Of a stretch of 64,000 nucleotides of DNA, positions 40,071 to 53,400 are shown piece by piece. The DNA lies in NCBI GenBank assembly GCA_013420905.1, contig JAAXNY010000008.1:3534001-3598000 (forward strand), read 5' to 3'. This DNA is from Collybia mongolica. Its lineage: Eukaryota > Basidiomycota > Agaricomycetes > Agaricales > Clitocybaceae. The notes below the pieces were generated by a model. That model was not told where the DNA came from, made no database searches, and saw only the letters and a list, made by a program, of their open reading frames with translations. How positions within the stretch are numbered: the stretch's first letter is position 1; the number at the start of each line of letters is the position of its first letter. Position numbers and translations under genes: made by a program.

Positions 40071-41987
40071 AATGGATTTTTTCAAGGGGTGGTAGATTGG
40101 TGGATCTTGGACATGTTATTCCCCCCCCTCCAAATAAAGAAATTGTTGTAGATTGTATTGGCAAACAGCAGGACAGCAAGCCAAGGCCAGTATCCAATGG
40201 CATCAACAACAACCAACTAAGCATGTGGTTTGTCAATATTCCCAAAACTGATGGATATATAGATTTTCCAGGGGGAGATTCTGTTGCCTTATGTAATAGT
40301 GTCCATATATGGTAATACCTAAATGTATCAAAAAGCCCATAATAAGACATGATTTGCACCCCCTTCCAACCAGTACATTCAGTGTCAGTCAAGGGTTGGG
40401 TTTCAAGTCCAGGAGCACATTTGGCATGGCTTTCAATGTCAATTCCCAACCTCTTTTGTGATTTAGCTTCTTGTGCCCATGAAATGGGTTCTTTTTGGTT
40501 TTGAGAGAGTCTTGCTATTTTAAAAATCATACAATTTGAAAATTTACTCAATTCTCTACATGCTCTCAAGGCTTTGATTGTTGCAACACAGTATCAAAGA
40601 AATTTCTGCTGCTGTCCAAAAGCAGCAGTGACTAAGCACCACACACCATGACTATTCATACAAAATTGAAGATGCACTGTAACAGTTGTGATGCCAGAAG
40701 CACAAGGCTAAGTATGATTGGCCTGGAGTGGCAAGCCATGACAGTGACCTTGAGATATGACAGAACACCCTGAAAAAGTGAGTTACAAAGGTTTCTCAAA
40801 AGAGAGTTTACCTATATATACCAGATTTAATATGTCCAGCAAGGAGCTTGCAGTCCAATCACAACATAGAGCAGATTTTGGGACTTGTTTCTTGGTACTC
40901 TTCTACCCCTTCCTAGCTTCCAAGGTCAGAGGGGTATACTTAAGCCTTATTCAGTAACCAGGTTTTGGTAGAGTTCAGTACGGTATGGTTTGGTTAGGAA
41001 AAATTTACCACTGTCTGAACAGCCTAACCAAGTTAGTCAACTGAGTCACAAATTCAGATTATAGATTGAGTATTGATATCATCTTATCATGCATTCATCA
41101 TTATAATTGTGTCAAAAGCCTCACATAGAAAATTTTCCTCTGCATGGCTCTGTCACAAACAATGCTGGAAAACCTCTATCATTATTTCTGCAATCAGTGG
41201 AGATGGTTATGCTGCTGTGCTTGCCTCTTGCCACCTGGATAAAAAACATATTCACACATCTCAATTCACAGGCTTAGCAATAGGTCCATAAGCTGCTAGA
41301 GGGTGAATTTTTGTGAACTGTTGCTTTAAGTAGTTGGTGATGGGATGAATTCAGACATAGAATGTTCTATGCACTTGGCAAAGAGCTCAGTGAAGGATAA
41401 AGGGAGAGGGGAGATGGGGTCATTCATCACTTATCATAAATTAATAAGATCAGAGTGTGACAAGTTCACTGAAGTCTGAACCCCTGGTTAGAACCCTTAA
41501 CCAAATTTCAATTTGTAACTGAGCTCTACTGCACTTAACTCTACCAAATCCTGGTTACCAAATAGACCCTTACAAGGAAGTGATCAAAAGGAAGAAACTA
41601 ATCAAAGCTGGTAAATATGTGCAGGAATGATTATCTTCCTTTGTTTATAGCCTGCCTATGGAAGCCTAGATACAGGATGCCACAGATACCTGATTGCCAA
41701 GAGGAAAGGGAGTTTTGCTATGACAAGTAATCCAAATTGTCAATTGCCCACAAGTTTTGTGGGAGGAAACTGGTTCGAGTCATGGACAGTTAGAAGTCAT
41801 CTGGGTATAGGTCGATGTCTAAATTCGAGTCTAACGAGACTAGTAAATTACTAATTGGGAAGAACTGATCGGATCACGCGGTTTCGCTCCTCTGAAATAA
41901 TCACGAACAAACAACTTCCTACACCAATTCGAACTTTGTGACACCAACCGTATCTTCATCTTGTCCATACCCTTTGTACTCTCAAAA
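40071..41987. other. intergenic, CpG-depleted, holds a MITE
   Basis: Up to about 41,770 the sequence continues the CpG-poor state of the TPR-CHAT gene. After that CpG returns abruptly and the Nup53 promoter region begins. No coding gene is supported; frames such as 40040-40315 are downstream noise. Confidence 0.5.
40943..41569. mobile_element. PIF/Harbinger-like MITE, 627 bp
   Basis: The termini are inverted: AGCCTTATTCAGTAACCAGG on the left, and GGGTCTATTTGGTAACCAGG when the right end is reverse-complemented, followed by GG or GA TTTGGTAGAGTT on both. A TTA triplet flanks each side (40940-40942 and 41570-41572). The TTA duplication and a GGG-CTATTTGG-like end are typical of PIF/Harbinger. 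There is no coding capacity inside, hence a non-autonomous MITE. It lies just downstream of the TPR-CHAT gene. Confidence 0.65.
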
Positions 41988-43328
41988 ATGCACAACTCGC
42001 CCTTCACCGTCGCCGGCATGTCGACTTCGACCAACGTGCATCACACCCCCAACCTCAACACATGGGGGAGTTCAAGTACCAGTGGCCCACTGGGAACATC
42101 TTTCAGCGACACACTCTCACAATCGAGAAGTCATTACCAGGCAGGATATCTGATGGTACGACGCGTTTAAGCAGAGTAAAAGAGCGTATGCTAATCAATA
42201 GGCTTTTTTCAGTCTTCACAGAATAATGTATGTGCCTTACGGGCGTTGAAAAATGACGAAAAACTTCAGCTGTTTGAAATCTAGAATGCCCCACAAGGAA
42301 ATCAACGAGTCGACGAAGTTCCGATAGTACCAACGAAAGCAAAGATGAGCCACGCTCTCTCAAGAGGATCGACCTCAGATTTTGGAATGGATTCCATGTT
42401 CGAGAGCTCTAGGTATGTAACGGCGTCCTTGGTGGTGATACGAAAACTGAGTCATCCCACAGACAACGACAAAACCTGGCTGATGCAGATGCACCACCCA
42501 CGAACTCGATAAACGATATTCCGAGCGAGAACCATTTCGAATCTAGCGCTGCTCGTTTCCAACCACGAGTGCGTTCCCATTGTTGCCACTGAGAAATGCA
42601 CTAACGCCACAACGCCAGAACTCCATTCTCGACACTTCAGCACTCCCCCGGCGTCATACTCGCGCGCCATCCATTCCACAGCCCTCTCAATTACTATATA
42701 TCATCGTTTTTGGATACCCTGCGGATAAGTACAGCATCACCGTCGAGTACTTCCGGTCTCTGGGGGAATGCACGGAGGCAGACCAGAACCTCGACATCCA
42801 GAACTGCTTTAGAATTGGGTACAAAGATCCCGGAGATGCATTAAGAGCCGTGCGGAAAAACGGAGAGGTACTAGGTGGGAGTTGGATGATCGGTGCAAAG
42901 TGGGCGGTACGTCGCAAGAACAGCTCGCTCATCGGGCTCAAACTGACCCTCTAGTACAGGATTCAGCACAAGCCGAAGCGATGATTGGCCAGCCCATGCT
43001 CCGCCATGGTGTCGCCGGGCTCCTCCCAGACCCCGCCTCTCCGTCCAACGCAATGGCCGTAGACGAAGGTTTATCGTCGCCTATGAACTCCACGTCAAAC
43101 ACGCCCACAGTGGGTACCCCCATCAAGCTCGCCCCAGCAACCTCCGCGTTCAGGCGGACGGGCATCACAGAGAAGCCGTCAACGCCCCAGGCCCAGCGGG
43201 GTTGGGGTCCGAGCATGCCTGGCGTCAGCGCCCCCGCATTTCCCACTACCGCCAATACCACCCCCGCGACAAGCTCGCCGAACAAAGGCATGCTGGGCCA
43301 GATGTCAGATTTGATCTTCGGGTGGTAG
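41988..43328 (+). CDS. NUP53: nucleoporin Nup53/Nup35 (MPPN domain)
   Basis: Nuclear pore inner-ring component that links the membrane to Nup93-type scaffold proteins. The ATG at 41988 starts MHNSPFTVAGMSTSTNVHHT. Five short introns, including one of 49 nt between FQPR and NSILDTSALPRR that restores the frame, give a single protein. The MPPN/RRM-like domain runs from LLYIIVFGYPADKYSITVEY through IQNCFRIGYKDPGDALRAV to GSWMIGAKWA. The C-terminus GMLGQMSDLIFGW is the amphipathic membrane-binding end typical of the family. FG repeats are few. CpG content is normal, unlike the sequence just upstream, and no break is seen, so this is an active housekeeping gene. Confidence 0.87.
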
Positions 43329-46205
43329 GAGCTGGATTCTCGTAGTACCCGTCTTGTTACATGTCGGGAGGGGACGTGTTGGTGTGTTGGAGTTGGTATG
43401 TTGGCGTACGTTCGTGTCTCGGGTGCTGGTTAATTGTACTCATTGTTCCCCTTCTCCCGGATTTTTCTCGGTCCCTGTGATAGACACGACTTTGAGTCTA
43501 TTTGGCTGGCGTATCAATGCATGTGTATACGTGTGCGGTGAGCTTGAGCTTGATCGATTTATGGTCTTTTGGATGGGACGTAGCACCGGCGGAAGGTTTT
43601 CTGACAGTATTTCGCGGTAGACGTCTTCGTACGATGAGGCTCGTTCTAGTGCTTACGTGTGTCGGTGTTTCGTACTTCGTGTATTTTCTTTCTCTGCATC
43701 TGTATCACTGGTGCCGATGGATTTAACTTAAATCTATTCAGTGAACTATTTTGGAGATCGATCAGGGTGGTCGTCCCATTGGAGGAAGACCATCAAGGAT
43801 CACCAGCCCTGCGCCCAGAAATATCCAAAAAGAAGGGACCTCGTGTCTGCGGAATTTTGCGAGGAAGCGCGGTAGAGGGCCACCCGACTTCGTAAGTAGG
43901 ATGATACAACGTTGGGCGAAAGGAAGCACAGAACACGGGCTGTGGGAGAAAAGATCCCGGCGAGAACACCCCCCCCCCCTACCTCGCTCTCGCCTTGCGT
44001 GCATATATGTATGTACATCGATGCATCTGTCAAGCTAGATGTAATTGATTTCTCTCAGTCTGCGCTGCGTGAGGCTTCTTCTGTCATATGACCACATAAA
44101 TTTTTCGAAGTTGAGTTCGCTTGTTTCCCGCTGTCTGCCGTTGGGGTTGCGCCTAATGCGGTCTTGCAGATCGTGGTGTGGATTGTATGTATGCGACGGG
44201 ACGGGCACATCGGGCGTTCCTTCTGCACCCGTGGTATGATCGTGAGGCAATTGAGTTGGCAGCGACGATCTCTGGATGGCCCCTCTCGCCGATTCAATAA
44301 CCCCTGCGCCTGCAGGCTGCGTGTGGAAGAGCCCCAGATTCCGACAGACTAATTATATACGCCAGCGCTTCCACGGGGGTTTTATTTTATTTTATTTTAT
44401 TCGATTCGAACGGACCTCGAGGTCGCATGGATGATGCGTTGTCGACGTAGGAGGATATCGCCTGAATGCATGCACGGCGTGTGGCGGCCCAACTCTTGTC
44501 GTCATTCAGACATACTCAGGCCCGGCCGGCAATGCGGGACGATTTTGGCTGGCTTTACCGCCGGACCCACCAAGGCAGCAAAAAATACCCCCGGTGGGGG
44601 CGCGTGAAGAAAGTTCAGTCGGAATCTCATAATCTAAGCCTTGAGGTGCTATGTATGTATGAAATTTATCGTTGGTTGGAAGAGATGGAGAGATGGAACA
44701 CCCGTCTGTTTCGCATTTCTCACCCCGACCACCTGGAGACGGGAAGTGGTCAAAAGACCGCCGACACCACTACGACACTCAGTTGCAGGGCCTTCACGTA
44801 CATAGTACTATCTTTTACAGGAAAAGTCTTTTTCTATCTAACCCTCGATGACCTCGCGACAACTAGGTTCTATTAAATACAGGGATGTCAGACACAAAAC
44901 GGCGTCCGTTAGCGGAGAACGTACGTGCGATTGATTGGTCTCGATGTTTTTACGACTTCTGCATGACAAGTTCGCATTGTGGCGAAATTCATGAGGCCTG
45001 ATCACGCGATGCAGAACTGAATCGAGGGAAAGTAGTCTTGTAGGGTCGAAGCACACAAGTGAACGCAGAGCCCATACTTTGTAAAACCAGACCTACAAGA
45101 CTATTTTTCCTTCCTCTCGTGGACCAGATACATGCTTTCGATTCTGTTGAAGTTTCCGTCCTCCACATGGCTGAGCATGTGTGACGATGAAACGCCGGAT
45201 GAGCCCACACGAACCGGTAACTTATTTTTCACGCGGATTACATCACCAATCATTCATCAGATTCCACCAATTTCTTCCGAATCTGCCAAGTATTTCTTCA
45301 CCCTAACCAGTTAACCTCCACCCACAATCTGGGCGCTCACCACAGGGGGGCTCCAATTTTGCTGCGCCATCGTCCGGGAAGATGGCCAGGCCCGTCTTTG
45401 TGCCATGGTGGAGCAAGGATTGACACGTTATGCCATGAGGCACCACCTGTCAGCGGACGAATGTCATTTACACGATTAACCTTCGACACACCCAAGGAGA
45501 CTTGTTGTGAATGAAACTCAACGTTTCGTCGGGGAAGGATAGGGTTTTCGGTCAGTCGTCATTGATTCGAGATGTAATCATCGAATTCGAGATCTTATCG
45601 ATCTGGAGTTGATGCTACCCTGGGTGATCTCCGAGCCTTGCTAAACCAACCCAGGAGCGTATTATTCAAAAGCTCTATAGCCCGGAAGCAGCAAAAATCC
45701 CTCAAATAACTGTATAGACCAGACTTCGACAGTCAATATGGTCAGCTGGATGCTTACCGACCATTGAAGCCTTGAGGGCTCATGGTCGAGACTTTCCGCG
45801 TGCCTCGCCCTTGGCTGTGTTGATGCCGATACAAACGTGGTCTATTCGTGATAGATTGATCAGTTGACCCTTTTCCTGCTTTGAAATGAACTTCGCTGCA
45901 GAACAATTTGCGGAGTGTCTCCAGACTTGTGCGTCCCATGCCTGCGACCGAATCGTGGGATCCCATCGCGAACCCCTCTTATCTGACACACCCAATATCT
46001 CGTTGATTCCGGCACACGAGCCCGCGCATGTCAGGGAATTCTCGCTTGGATACCCCAAATGATCGTCCGGTCTAACCGTGTCTTTTCTGACGATCATTCG
46101 TTCATAATGACCGAACCCGTGAATTTTCTCTCCGCTTTTTTTTTGCAAAGTATTTTAACGCTCCTCAACATCGGCGACGACGCACTAGTTTTTCTTTTTT
46201 TTGTC
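43329..46205. other. intergenic, no recognisable gene
   Basis: About 2.9 kb. Open frames of 60-140 codons exist on both strands (for example 44466-44876), but none shows a domain or a splice pattern. A short TTTTA-type simple repeat lies at 44379-44401. CpG content is normal here. Confidence 0.45.
44379..44401. repeat. TTTTA simple repeat
   Basis: Four to five units of TTTTA in the intergenic stretch; a similar short run occurs at about 48260-48280. An ordinary microsatellite. Confidence 0.7.
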
Positions 46206-48164
46206 ATGGGCCATAACATCAGGCTTAAAGTCGCTATCTGGTGAGGCGCACGCCCTTCGTTAACGCCGATCGCTTCTAACCGTGATGCAGCGGGGGTGGG
46301 ATTGGGGGGCTGACCACCGCAGGTAAGAATCGCCGGTGTTCCCCCCCCTGTCGTATTGACTCTGAGCCGTCGACAGTGGCACTATCCAGATATCCAGACA
46401 TAGAAGTCGACGTCTACGAAGGTGCGGAAAAGTTTGGTGAAGTCGGCGCCGGCATCGGATTATTTTCGCGTATGTCGTCCATAATCCTCCTATTTTGTCT
46501 GTCTGGCTGTTAACTGGTTCATGGACTTCAGGCCCTTGGGGAATCATCAAGAAATTGGGTCTCGAACAAGACCTACTGAAGACTACCGACATGAAGCCTC
46601 AAGAAGGACCAGGTAAGCACAATCATCGTGCCTTTTTCGAAATATTCCTTCTGACCCAACGGTTTGCAGTCCAATCCTTCAGGTACAGACTCAGCGACCG
46701 ACGTGAAGGTCTTGAATTCTACACCCTAGTGACCAACGGTCAGTCCCACCCATACACTCGTCTTCCCGTTGCCGTCCCTTATTTGCACATTCTCTATAAG
46801 GGAACCTGATGGTGTTTCATCGCGCCGACTTCCAAAAGGTGCTTCTCAGAAGGCTCCCCCAAGCGTGCAAAACGCATTGCTCGAAGCGTCTGCGGTCGTA
46901 CACCCAACGGCGCTCAGGGCCCATCGAGCTTCTCTTCGAAGACGGATCAACGACGACGTGCGACGTGCTCGTCGGCGCGGACGGGCTAAAATCCGCGGTG
47001 CGGCGGTCGTTTCTGGGCGAGAAGGCCCAGGGGGCCCTGTCAGAGCGGCGAGGGGCCGAGGCTGCTGCGCTCAACGCCACGGTCGATCCAGTCTGGAGCG
47101 GCACGAATGCGTATCGGGCTTTGATACCTGCCGAACGGTTGCGCGCGCGCGCGCCTGGCCATCGGGTCTTCACGCAGGCATCACAGGTATGCGGGCTCTC
47201 CAAAGTCGTCTGGCGTCTCATGTGATTGACGCTGGGTTTGGCAGTATCTGGGCAAAAATGGCGTAAGATGCTCTTTCCCCCCCGTCCCCCCCCTTTTTTT
47301 TTCAATCGTCCGTCGGGTCAGGGTACTGACATCACTCTTGCAAGTACATCGTAGCGTACCCTATATCGCACGGGAAGATGATCAACTTTGTGGCGTTTTC
47401 ATCCCAGCATGATCTCGAGAACACGACGTTTGGTGGGCCTTGGGTGTCGCCGACGAACAAATCTGAGTTTGCGAGCATATTCAGCCACTGGGAGCCAGAG
47501 GTGCAAGCCCTGATCGACGTTCGTGATCAAACCACCATATTCTCGTTATACTTTTTCTCTGATCCTAGAACACCAGTGCGTCGAAGCTCCACTCCGATGG
47601 GCGATCCATACCGTCAGGCCTCTCGGGTCCTACATCTCAGGGCACGTTGCCCTCCTCGGTGATGCGGTACGCACTCCCTTCCCCTTTCTCGCAACCCAGT
47701 AATCCGCATACTAACACCCAACAAAAAAGGCACACGCAATGACGCCCCACCAAGGCTCCGGCGCCGGCCAAGCCATCGAGGTACGCCATGTCCTGTTTAC
47801 CCAAGAACTGCTCCTCCCTGACGCATCCGAATTTTTTTTAAAAAAAAAGGACGCATACGTCCTCGCCACGGCGCTCGGGCACCCGGGCACGACGCGCGAG
47901 TCCCTCGGCCGCGCGCTGGCGGTCTATGACCACGTCCGCCGCCCCATGGCGCTTAACGTCGTCGAGCGCTCGCGCCTCAACGGGCAGTACTTCAGTCTCC
48001 ACGGCGGCGGCGGCGTCGGCGAGGACTTTGGCCAGCTCGCGGGGCGCGCACTGGCGGAGCGGCTGCAGCGCCTGGGGGACACGTTTACGCGGAATTGGGA
48101 GTGGGCGTGGACGACGTCGGCGGATGCGATGGTGAGGGAGACGCTGAGGATGCTGGAGTCGTAG
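46206..48164 (+). CDS. FAD-dependent monooxygenase, salicylate hydroxylase type
   Basis: Class A flavoprotein monooxygenase that hydroxylates an aromatic ring using NAD(P)H and O2. The ATG at 46206 starts MGHNIRLKVAIC, followed through two introns by the dinucleotide motif GGGIGGLTTA. Further exons give VDVYEGAEKFGEVGAGIGLF, NLMVFHRADFQKVLLRRLP, the DG motif region DVLVGADGLKSAVRRSF, PISHGKMINFVAF, and WAIHTVRPLGSYISGHVALL with GDAAHAMTPHQGSGAGQAIE (the GD motif and FAD-ribityl contact). The end is ETLRMLES* at 48162-48164. About nine introns, all GT-AG, restore one frame. The true substrate is open; related basidiomycete enzymes act on salicylate, kynurenine-like or phenolic compounds. No neighbour suggests a pathway cluster. 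Confidence 0.85.
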
Positions 48165-49189
48165 TTTGGGGGATTTGGGGGTGTGGGTGTGTGGTGTGCG
48201 GGGGTGTGGTGTGGTGTGGTGTTTTTATTTTATTGGATTGTGTGTCAGATTAGGGGATTTCATTTTATTTTATTTGGGTAGGATTTGTACGTATAGCTAT
48301 TGTATATACCATAGACATTAAATTGAATTTGGGGAATATGGGGATGGAGTGGTGAGGGGGGTCTCGGACTGTTTCACGCGGAGAACGGTATATCATAACA
48401 GCTTGCTGAGTAGCACTGGATCGTCGGTTGTGGCTTGTTCCCATGTTGCTAGCGAAAGAACTCCGGCACGAAGTATCACCGTTACATCCACAACTATCTC
48501 CCCCAACCCATGACGCACATCGAACACAGTCGGAACCTCGGCACCCATGAGAACCCAAAAAAACACAGGGGCATATATCCCCCATGAGCCCGATGAGAAC
48601 CCCCCCTGAACCCTACCCCCCGCATCTCCGTCCTCGTGTATGTACCAGCCCCTGCCCTATTAACCAGTGATAATTCCGCAGTACCAGTACAAGGCCCAAG
48701 GTTCCGAAGCTGGCATAGTTGAATAGAACAGTGTTGGTGTGATGCGATCAGGAGCAGGCAACCAGTAACCGATTTTCACTCGCTTTTTGTCTTTTTTTTT
48801 TTCGTTTTGTTTTGAGGACTTTGTTGGAATGGTGAGGAAGGTATGTTATTGGTATCGTGGGGGGGGGAGGTGGAGGGGTGGGTGCAGAGGGAGGCGCTAT
48901 GGCTGTCACCGTTCGACGTCAGATGCGTATGAGAGGGGCCCGGGGACTCGGGAGCTTGTCTTATTAAAATTCGGAGGTTTGTTGGTTAAATTTGTCGGAA
49001 TTTGGACGTTTTGTATCATTTCTACATTTTATCAGAATCTAGTGCATATGATCAACAGGGTAGCTCACTGGTCTCCAGTCAGCACCTCAAAGAGAAAGTG
49101 AGCTCTCAAAATTGAAAACCCCGCGATACTGAACTTTGGTGACCCCTCACACCACCCAACCCAACATCCGGGTGAGTGGGTGATTGGGG
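48165..49189. other. intergenic, no gene
   Basis: Downstream of the monooxygenase. T/G-rich runs (48180-48280) look like a 3' end. Frames at 48265-48585 and 48787-49101 have no motif. The right part may be the far, unrecognisable end of the inverted RRM/Nop8 fragment. Confidence 0.4.
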
Positions 49190-49835
49190 TTGATCCGGGG
49201 TGTGTGCACGGGACGAGGCGTGGTGTGAGTGGGGGTGGAGAGCTGGGGGCGTGTGTGTGGGAGCGGGGGTGTGGTCTTGTTGGTTGGGAAGTGGAGTAGG
49301 GGGGCCTTCGTTGTCTAGCTCGAGGTCGAGGTCGAGGCGTCCCAGGAGGGAGAATCCAGCGGTAGTTAGAAAAGGTTATGAGGCACCGTCCTCCCCACGA
49401 GGCGCGAATAGATCCTTCGGTTTTGTAGCTTGCTTGTGTTTCGGCGGTGGAGGCTGCGGTAAATCAGTTCCTGTTTTCTACTTCCATCGCGGGGTCGTCT
49501 CTGACAGTTTTAGCGGGCACGGGGCATGCTGAGTCCAAAGGGACGATGTCAAATCCTATATCCTTCGCCGTTGTCGTTGTCGTCAAACGTCATCCCCGCC
49601 CCTTCGTCAGCTCCCCTTAATCGATGTTCGAGCCGACGCTCTGCCCGCCCATCCAGTCCGCCTCGTCCTTTCTTCCGAACAACGATGTGAGGAGGTCGAG
49701 TGACTGGGCCTTCTCCAGGTAGTTGTCGGTGTCATTGTCCAGTAGCACTGTGACGGCGGGTGGTGGGGCGAGCACGGGCATGGTGGGATGCACCGAGCTA
49801 GAAAGGGCGAACGAGCGAAGGGGGCTGGGGTACGG
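49190..49835 (-). pseudogene. RRM/Nop8-like C-terminal fragment, inverted copy
   Basis: On the minus strand I read VLAPPPAVTVLLDNDTDNYL and EKAQSLDLLTSLFGRKDEAD; then VGSNID, a stop and GELTKGRG; then KPKDLFAPRGEDGA. After a short probable intron come AGFSLLGRLDLDLELDNEGP and PTPLPNQQD. This corresponds to the C-terminal quarter of the decayed gene at 34.3-35.8 kb and keeps a segment (DLLTSLFGRKDEADWMGG) that the other copy has lost. Homology stops abruptly at about 49,835, so no N-terminal RRM is present. Stops and shifts show it is not functional. The functional parent gene is outside this window. Confidence 0.6.
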
Positions 49836-51779
49836 CTGCACGCCGTATCCGTCCTGTCGTCACCCAAGCACACCCAACAATTTCATTGACTGTGCGGGTA
49901 TCCGCCGTCCGACCCGTCAACTGATGGATCGGTCAATTGTTATTGACCTTTGTCTATGCGGGCGTTCGTTATCTTTCCCCATCACTCACATAGAGCTCAT
50001 TAGTCTTCTACTTGAGTTTTCTTTCTTTTTGCAGCTACCATTCCTCTTTCATTAATTCATTAAAAGCAACAATGGCATACTGTTACTGTAAGGTCTTAGA
50101 AGCTACTTGTCAGTGTGGTCCAGGTGGTTATTTCCCCTTCTGCTACTGTGGCTCACTTAGCTCAATGCAACAAGGTTTACACTCAATCAGTTCCTAGACC
50201 ATCAGCTCCCTCACCATTGCCACTGGCTTCTCCAGAGCTTCCCCCAGTCAATCCCCTTCCCCCCTTAAACCCAACTCCAACCTTTGATTTCCCACCCACA
50301 CCACCCAACATGGCAGATGCCTCTTCTTCAACTGATCCAGTGCCACCTGCTGTTCAACCACCTGCTACCACACTGCAAACCCCTACCTCAGCTGTTGATC
50401 CTTCAGCTTTGCTCTCCACTCTAGCATCACTTATTACAACATTAACCACTCAGTTGACCCAGAGACAGATACCCCTCAAGCTCTGCCTCCCACCCAACCA
50501 TCCTTCCCAGCATTTATCTCTTCAGAAGCTTCTCCTGCTGGTAAGTTGCTCCCAAATCTCTTTCCTTCCATAGAGGCAAGCCTGCTCCTGGACATTGCCT
50601 GCCATGAGTTCTGCCCCATTGATCTCTGTAAATTAGATTCACACTTTAGGAACAAGGCAGATATTGAGTGTTTGGATTGTGTGACTCCCCACATTGGCAT
50701 TCTGAAGGAATACCCCTCCCTCCATTCCCTCCTTGTTCCCCTTCATTCCTATTTTGCCATCCTCCAGGTGTTTGCCACATCATCTGGTGATGCTCAAACC
50801 ACTCTTATATTGGTATTATTACTAATCATTACTTGTCCCATCTTGTCAAGCTTCAACAGCCATATGACTGGTTTGCAGTTGTTCAGTATCACATAGAGTT
50901 CCACCTTCACCACTGCAAAGAATGTCTGCTAAAATGTTCACCAGTTGGGCTCATCCAGACCAGCTAGTAATGAGGTATTACCTCTTTGGTAGAGCATGCA
51001 CCAATGCTGGTACTTCTGGTATGTGTTCATCAGCAGGCAAGCACAAGTGCAACCTCAGCTCAGAAATGTGCTTCACATTCAACAAAGGTTCATGTACAGT
51101 GACACCCTGCCCTGATGGGCATATTCACAAGTGTTGTGAATGCAACGACCTGGCCATGGCGAGAAGACATGTTTGAAGACCTAGGGACTCAGCTTGGTGG
51201 ATACATGGCCCACATCATGCCCTGCTGCCTACTGGCACCAGTGCACTCTTCCTGGTTTTCATATCATCTTGGCTCCCTTGTCTCCAGCCCCTATGTCCTT
51301 TATGCCCAGGGTACCACATTCTAATCTATGTCCACCTGGCCCACCTCCTCCTCCTTGCCCCAACACTGATCCCCATTGTGAGACCTACACTCCCCTCTCA
51401 CTGTCACCACCCATTATTTCTTGTCCACTTGCATTTAGTGCTTGGCAGCATTACCTTTCAGACTACCCTGATTGCACTTTTGTAGATTCAATTCTCAATA
51501 TAATCCAATTTGGCACTAATGTTGGTGTCATGGGCAATACTTCTGAACAGTCATGCCAAAGCCTTAAGTCTGCCTCAGAGAATCAGGCCTTCATCAATGC
51601 TAGCCTCTTCTTATCCCCTCCACTTCCCAACTTATGCTGTTCTCCACTGGGTGCAGTTGCACAAGAACAGAAACTGGGAAAGCTTTGCATTATCAACCAT
51701 ATTCCATGGCCACATGGCTCCTCAGTCAATGGTGGTGTCCCTGATGATATATTCCAGTGTGTGGTTCACAATTTAAGGT

Positions 51780-53400
51780 GTTTTGGTCAAGGAAGGGGTT
51801 CACCATCCACACCAACATTGCCATCACTGATCAGAGCCTGTCACTGCATGTTGAAGCTTGTACCATCAATCAACCAATCACACAGTGAACCACTGTGCCA
51901 ATATGTGTGCCACTTGTCAAAATCACATCAGCCCATCACATGGATGTACTTATTGTATTACCAAGGCTATTGTTTGACCCTGAGACATGTGGCAGCAATA
52001 GCAGTACATAGTGGCATTGTGTAGTTTAGGTATATAGTAGCCACCACTTGGTAGGGGAATCCTTAGATTGATCTCTTAGGATTTCCCCTACAGGGGAGTA
52101 TTTTAGACTTGTACTTATGACAATATACTTAGGATTTCCACTCTCAGTTGGAAGTTGGCTGACTTGTGATCATGCATGCTTTGACTTAGGGTTGCCCTGA
52201 TACCATCAGAATGGTACAAGCACACTTGGTGGCTTTAATTGGATAGGTCTGAAGTCAGCTCTGAGTGGTTATATTTCATCTCCCTCCTTCCTCAGCCCAT
52301 GGATTGCTTAGGAATCTTTTGTATCATACTTTTACATACCTCCCCTACATATTCTTGACTTAAAGTGTATTTATATGATGTATATCTGGTCAGATATGTT
52401 GAAAATACTCACTTTAAACATCCATTCTTGTTTTTCCTTCTCTCCAAGGCCAATGGGGCATCACCAACTTCATGTAAGTGATGCTTGGAGTCTATTACAT
52501 ATATATATACTCATTTTATGTCATGTTTTGCTGTGGGGATGTCTCACAGATATGTCATGACACCCTCAACAATACTATATTGATTCTTCTCCCCACATTT
52601 GTTTTATAACCACAGACACACATAATCCATGCAATATCACTATATTACTATACTAGTGACTATCTACAACAATACCTATGGCTAAAGTGTCCACTTTAAA
52701 TGTGGAGAGCTCCAGATCTGTCAAAATACAAATCTATGTCCATATTCTTTCCTAGAATAGCTGAGGGGGATTTCATTGGATAAAATATATGTAAGTATAT
52801 GAAGTATTATGATACACAAAAAAAATTAGGAAGAAAAACCTAGGAATAGTGAACATAGTGAGCTCACTGTGAGAAACAGCAAGTATAAGGGGGCCAAGCA
52901 ATGCTTCTGATGGTGGGCAGTAGGGTGGGAATGATGTGTGGCACTGACTGATGTGCTTGTTCCAAAAATGTTGTTGACATCTTATTCATTTTTGGAATGA
53001 CATCCAAAGCTCTTCTCACCAATCTATCCCATTCCTGTCCCCCAAGGGGCAGGGAAACAGTCAATGTAGGTAGAATAATATTATTGAACCTTAAATATGT
53101 TTTTTCCATATATGGATGTATGCCCTGTAGTGAACATGACCCAAATTACAGTGCTGGGCACCCATCCAGCATTGCTGACTATTGTTGATGCACTGCCACC
53201 CCATCAATAATGGAGATTATATTTTTGGAACAAAAACATGAGGAAAAACATGTAAAATAACATATCAATGTGTAAATGGAGTTTTAACATTTGCCCATTT
53301 GGAACCCTGCAGTTAAGCATAGCAATTTTTTATATCAGATTCTACTCTAATTTACAGTCCTGCATGTACCACATAAGGTAGTAAGAGTACTGTACATTAT
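51780..53400. other. unidentified insertion or replacement in the Ngaro relic
   Basis: Between the RT N-terminal part and its thumb region the expected polymerase palm is absent. The 1.6 kb here is AT-rich and CpG-poor and holds no frame I can name. It could be a nested degenerate element (the TAGGGGAATCC / GGATTTCCCCTA inverted words at 52057-52095 hint at terminal structure) or rearranged DNA. Confidence 0.4.

Noticed and set aside
42452..42679. Frameshift in Nup53
   Set aside because: A 49-nt GT-AG intron between FQPR and NSILDTS restores the frame exactly.
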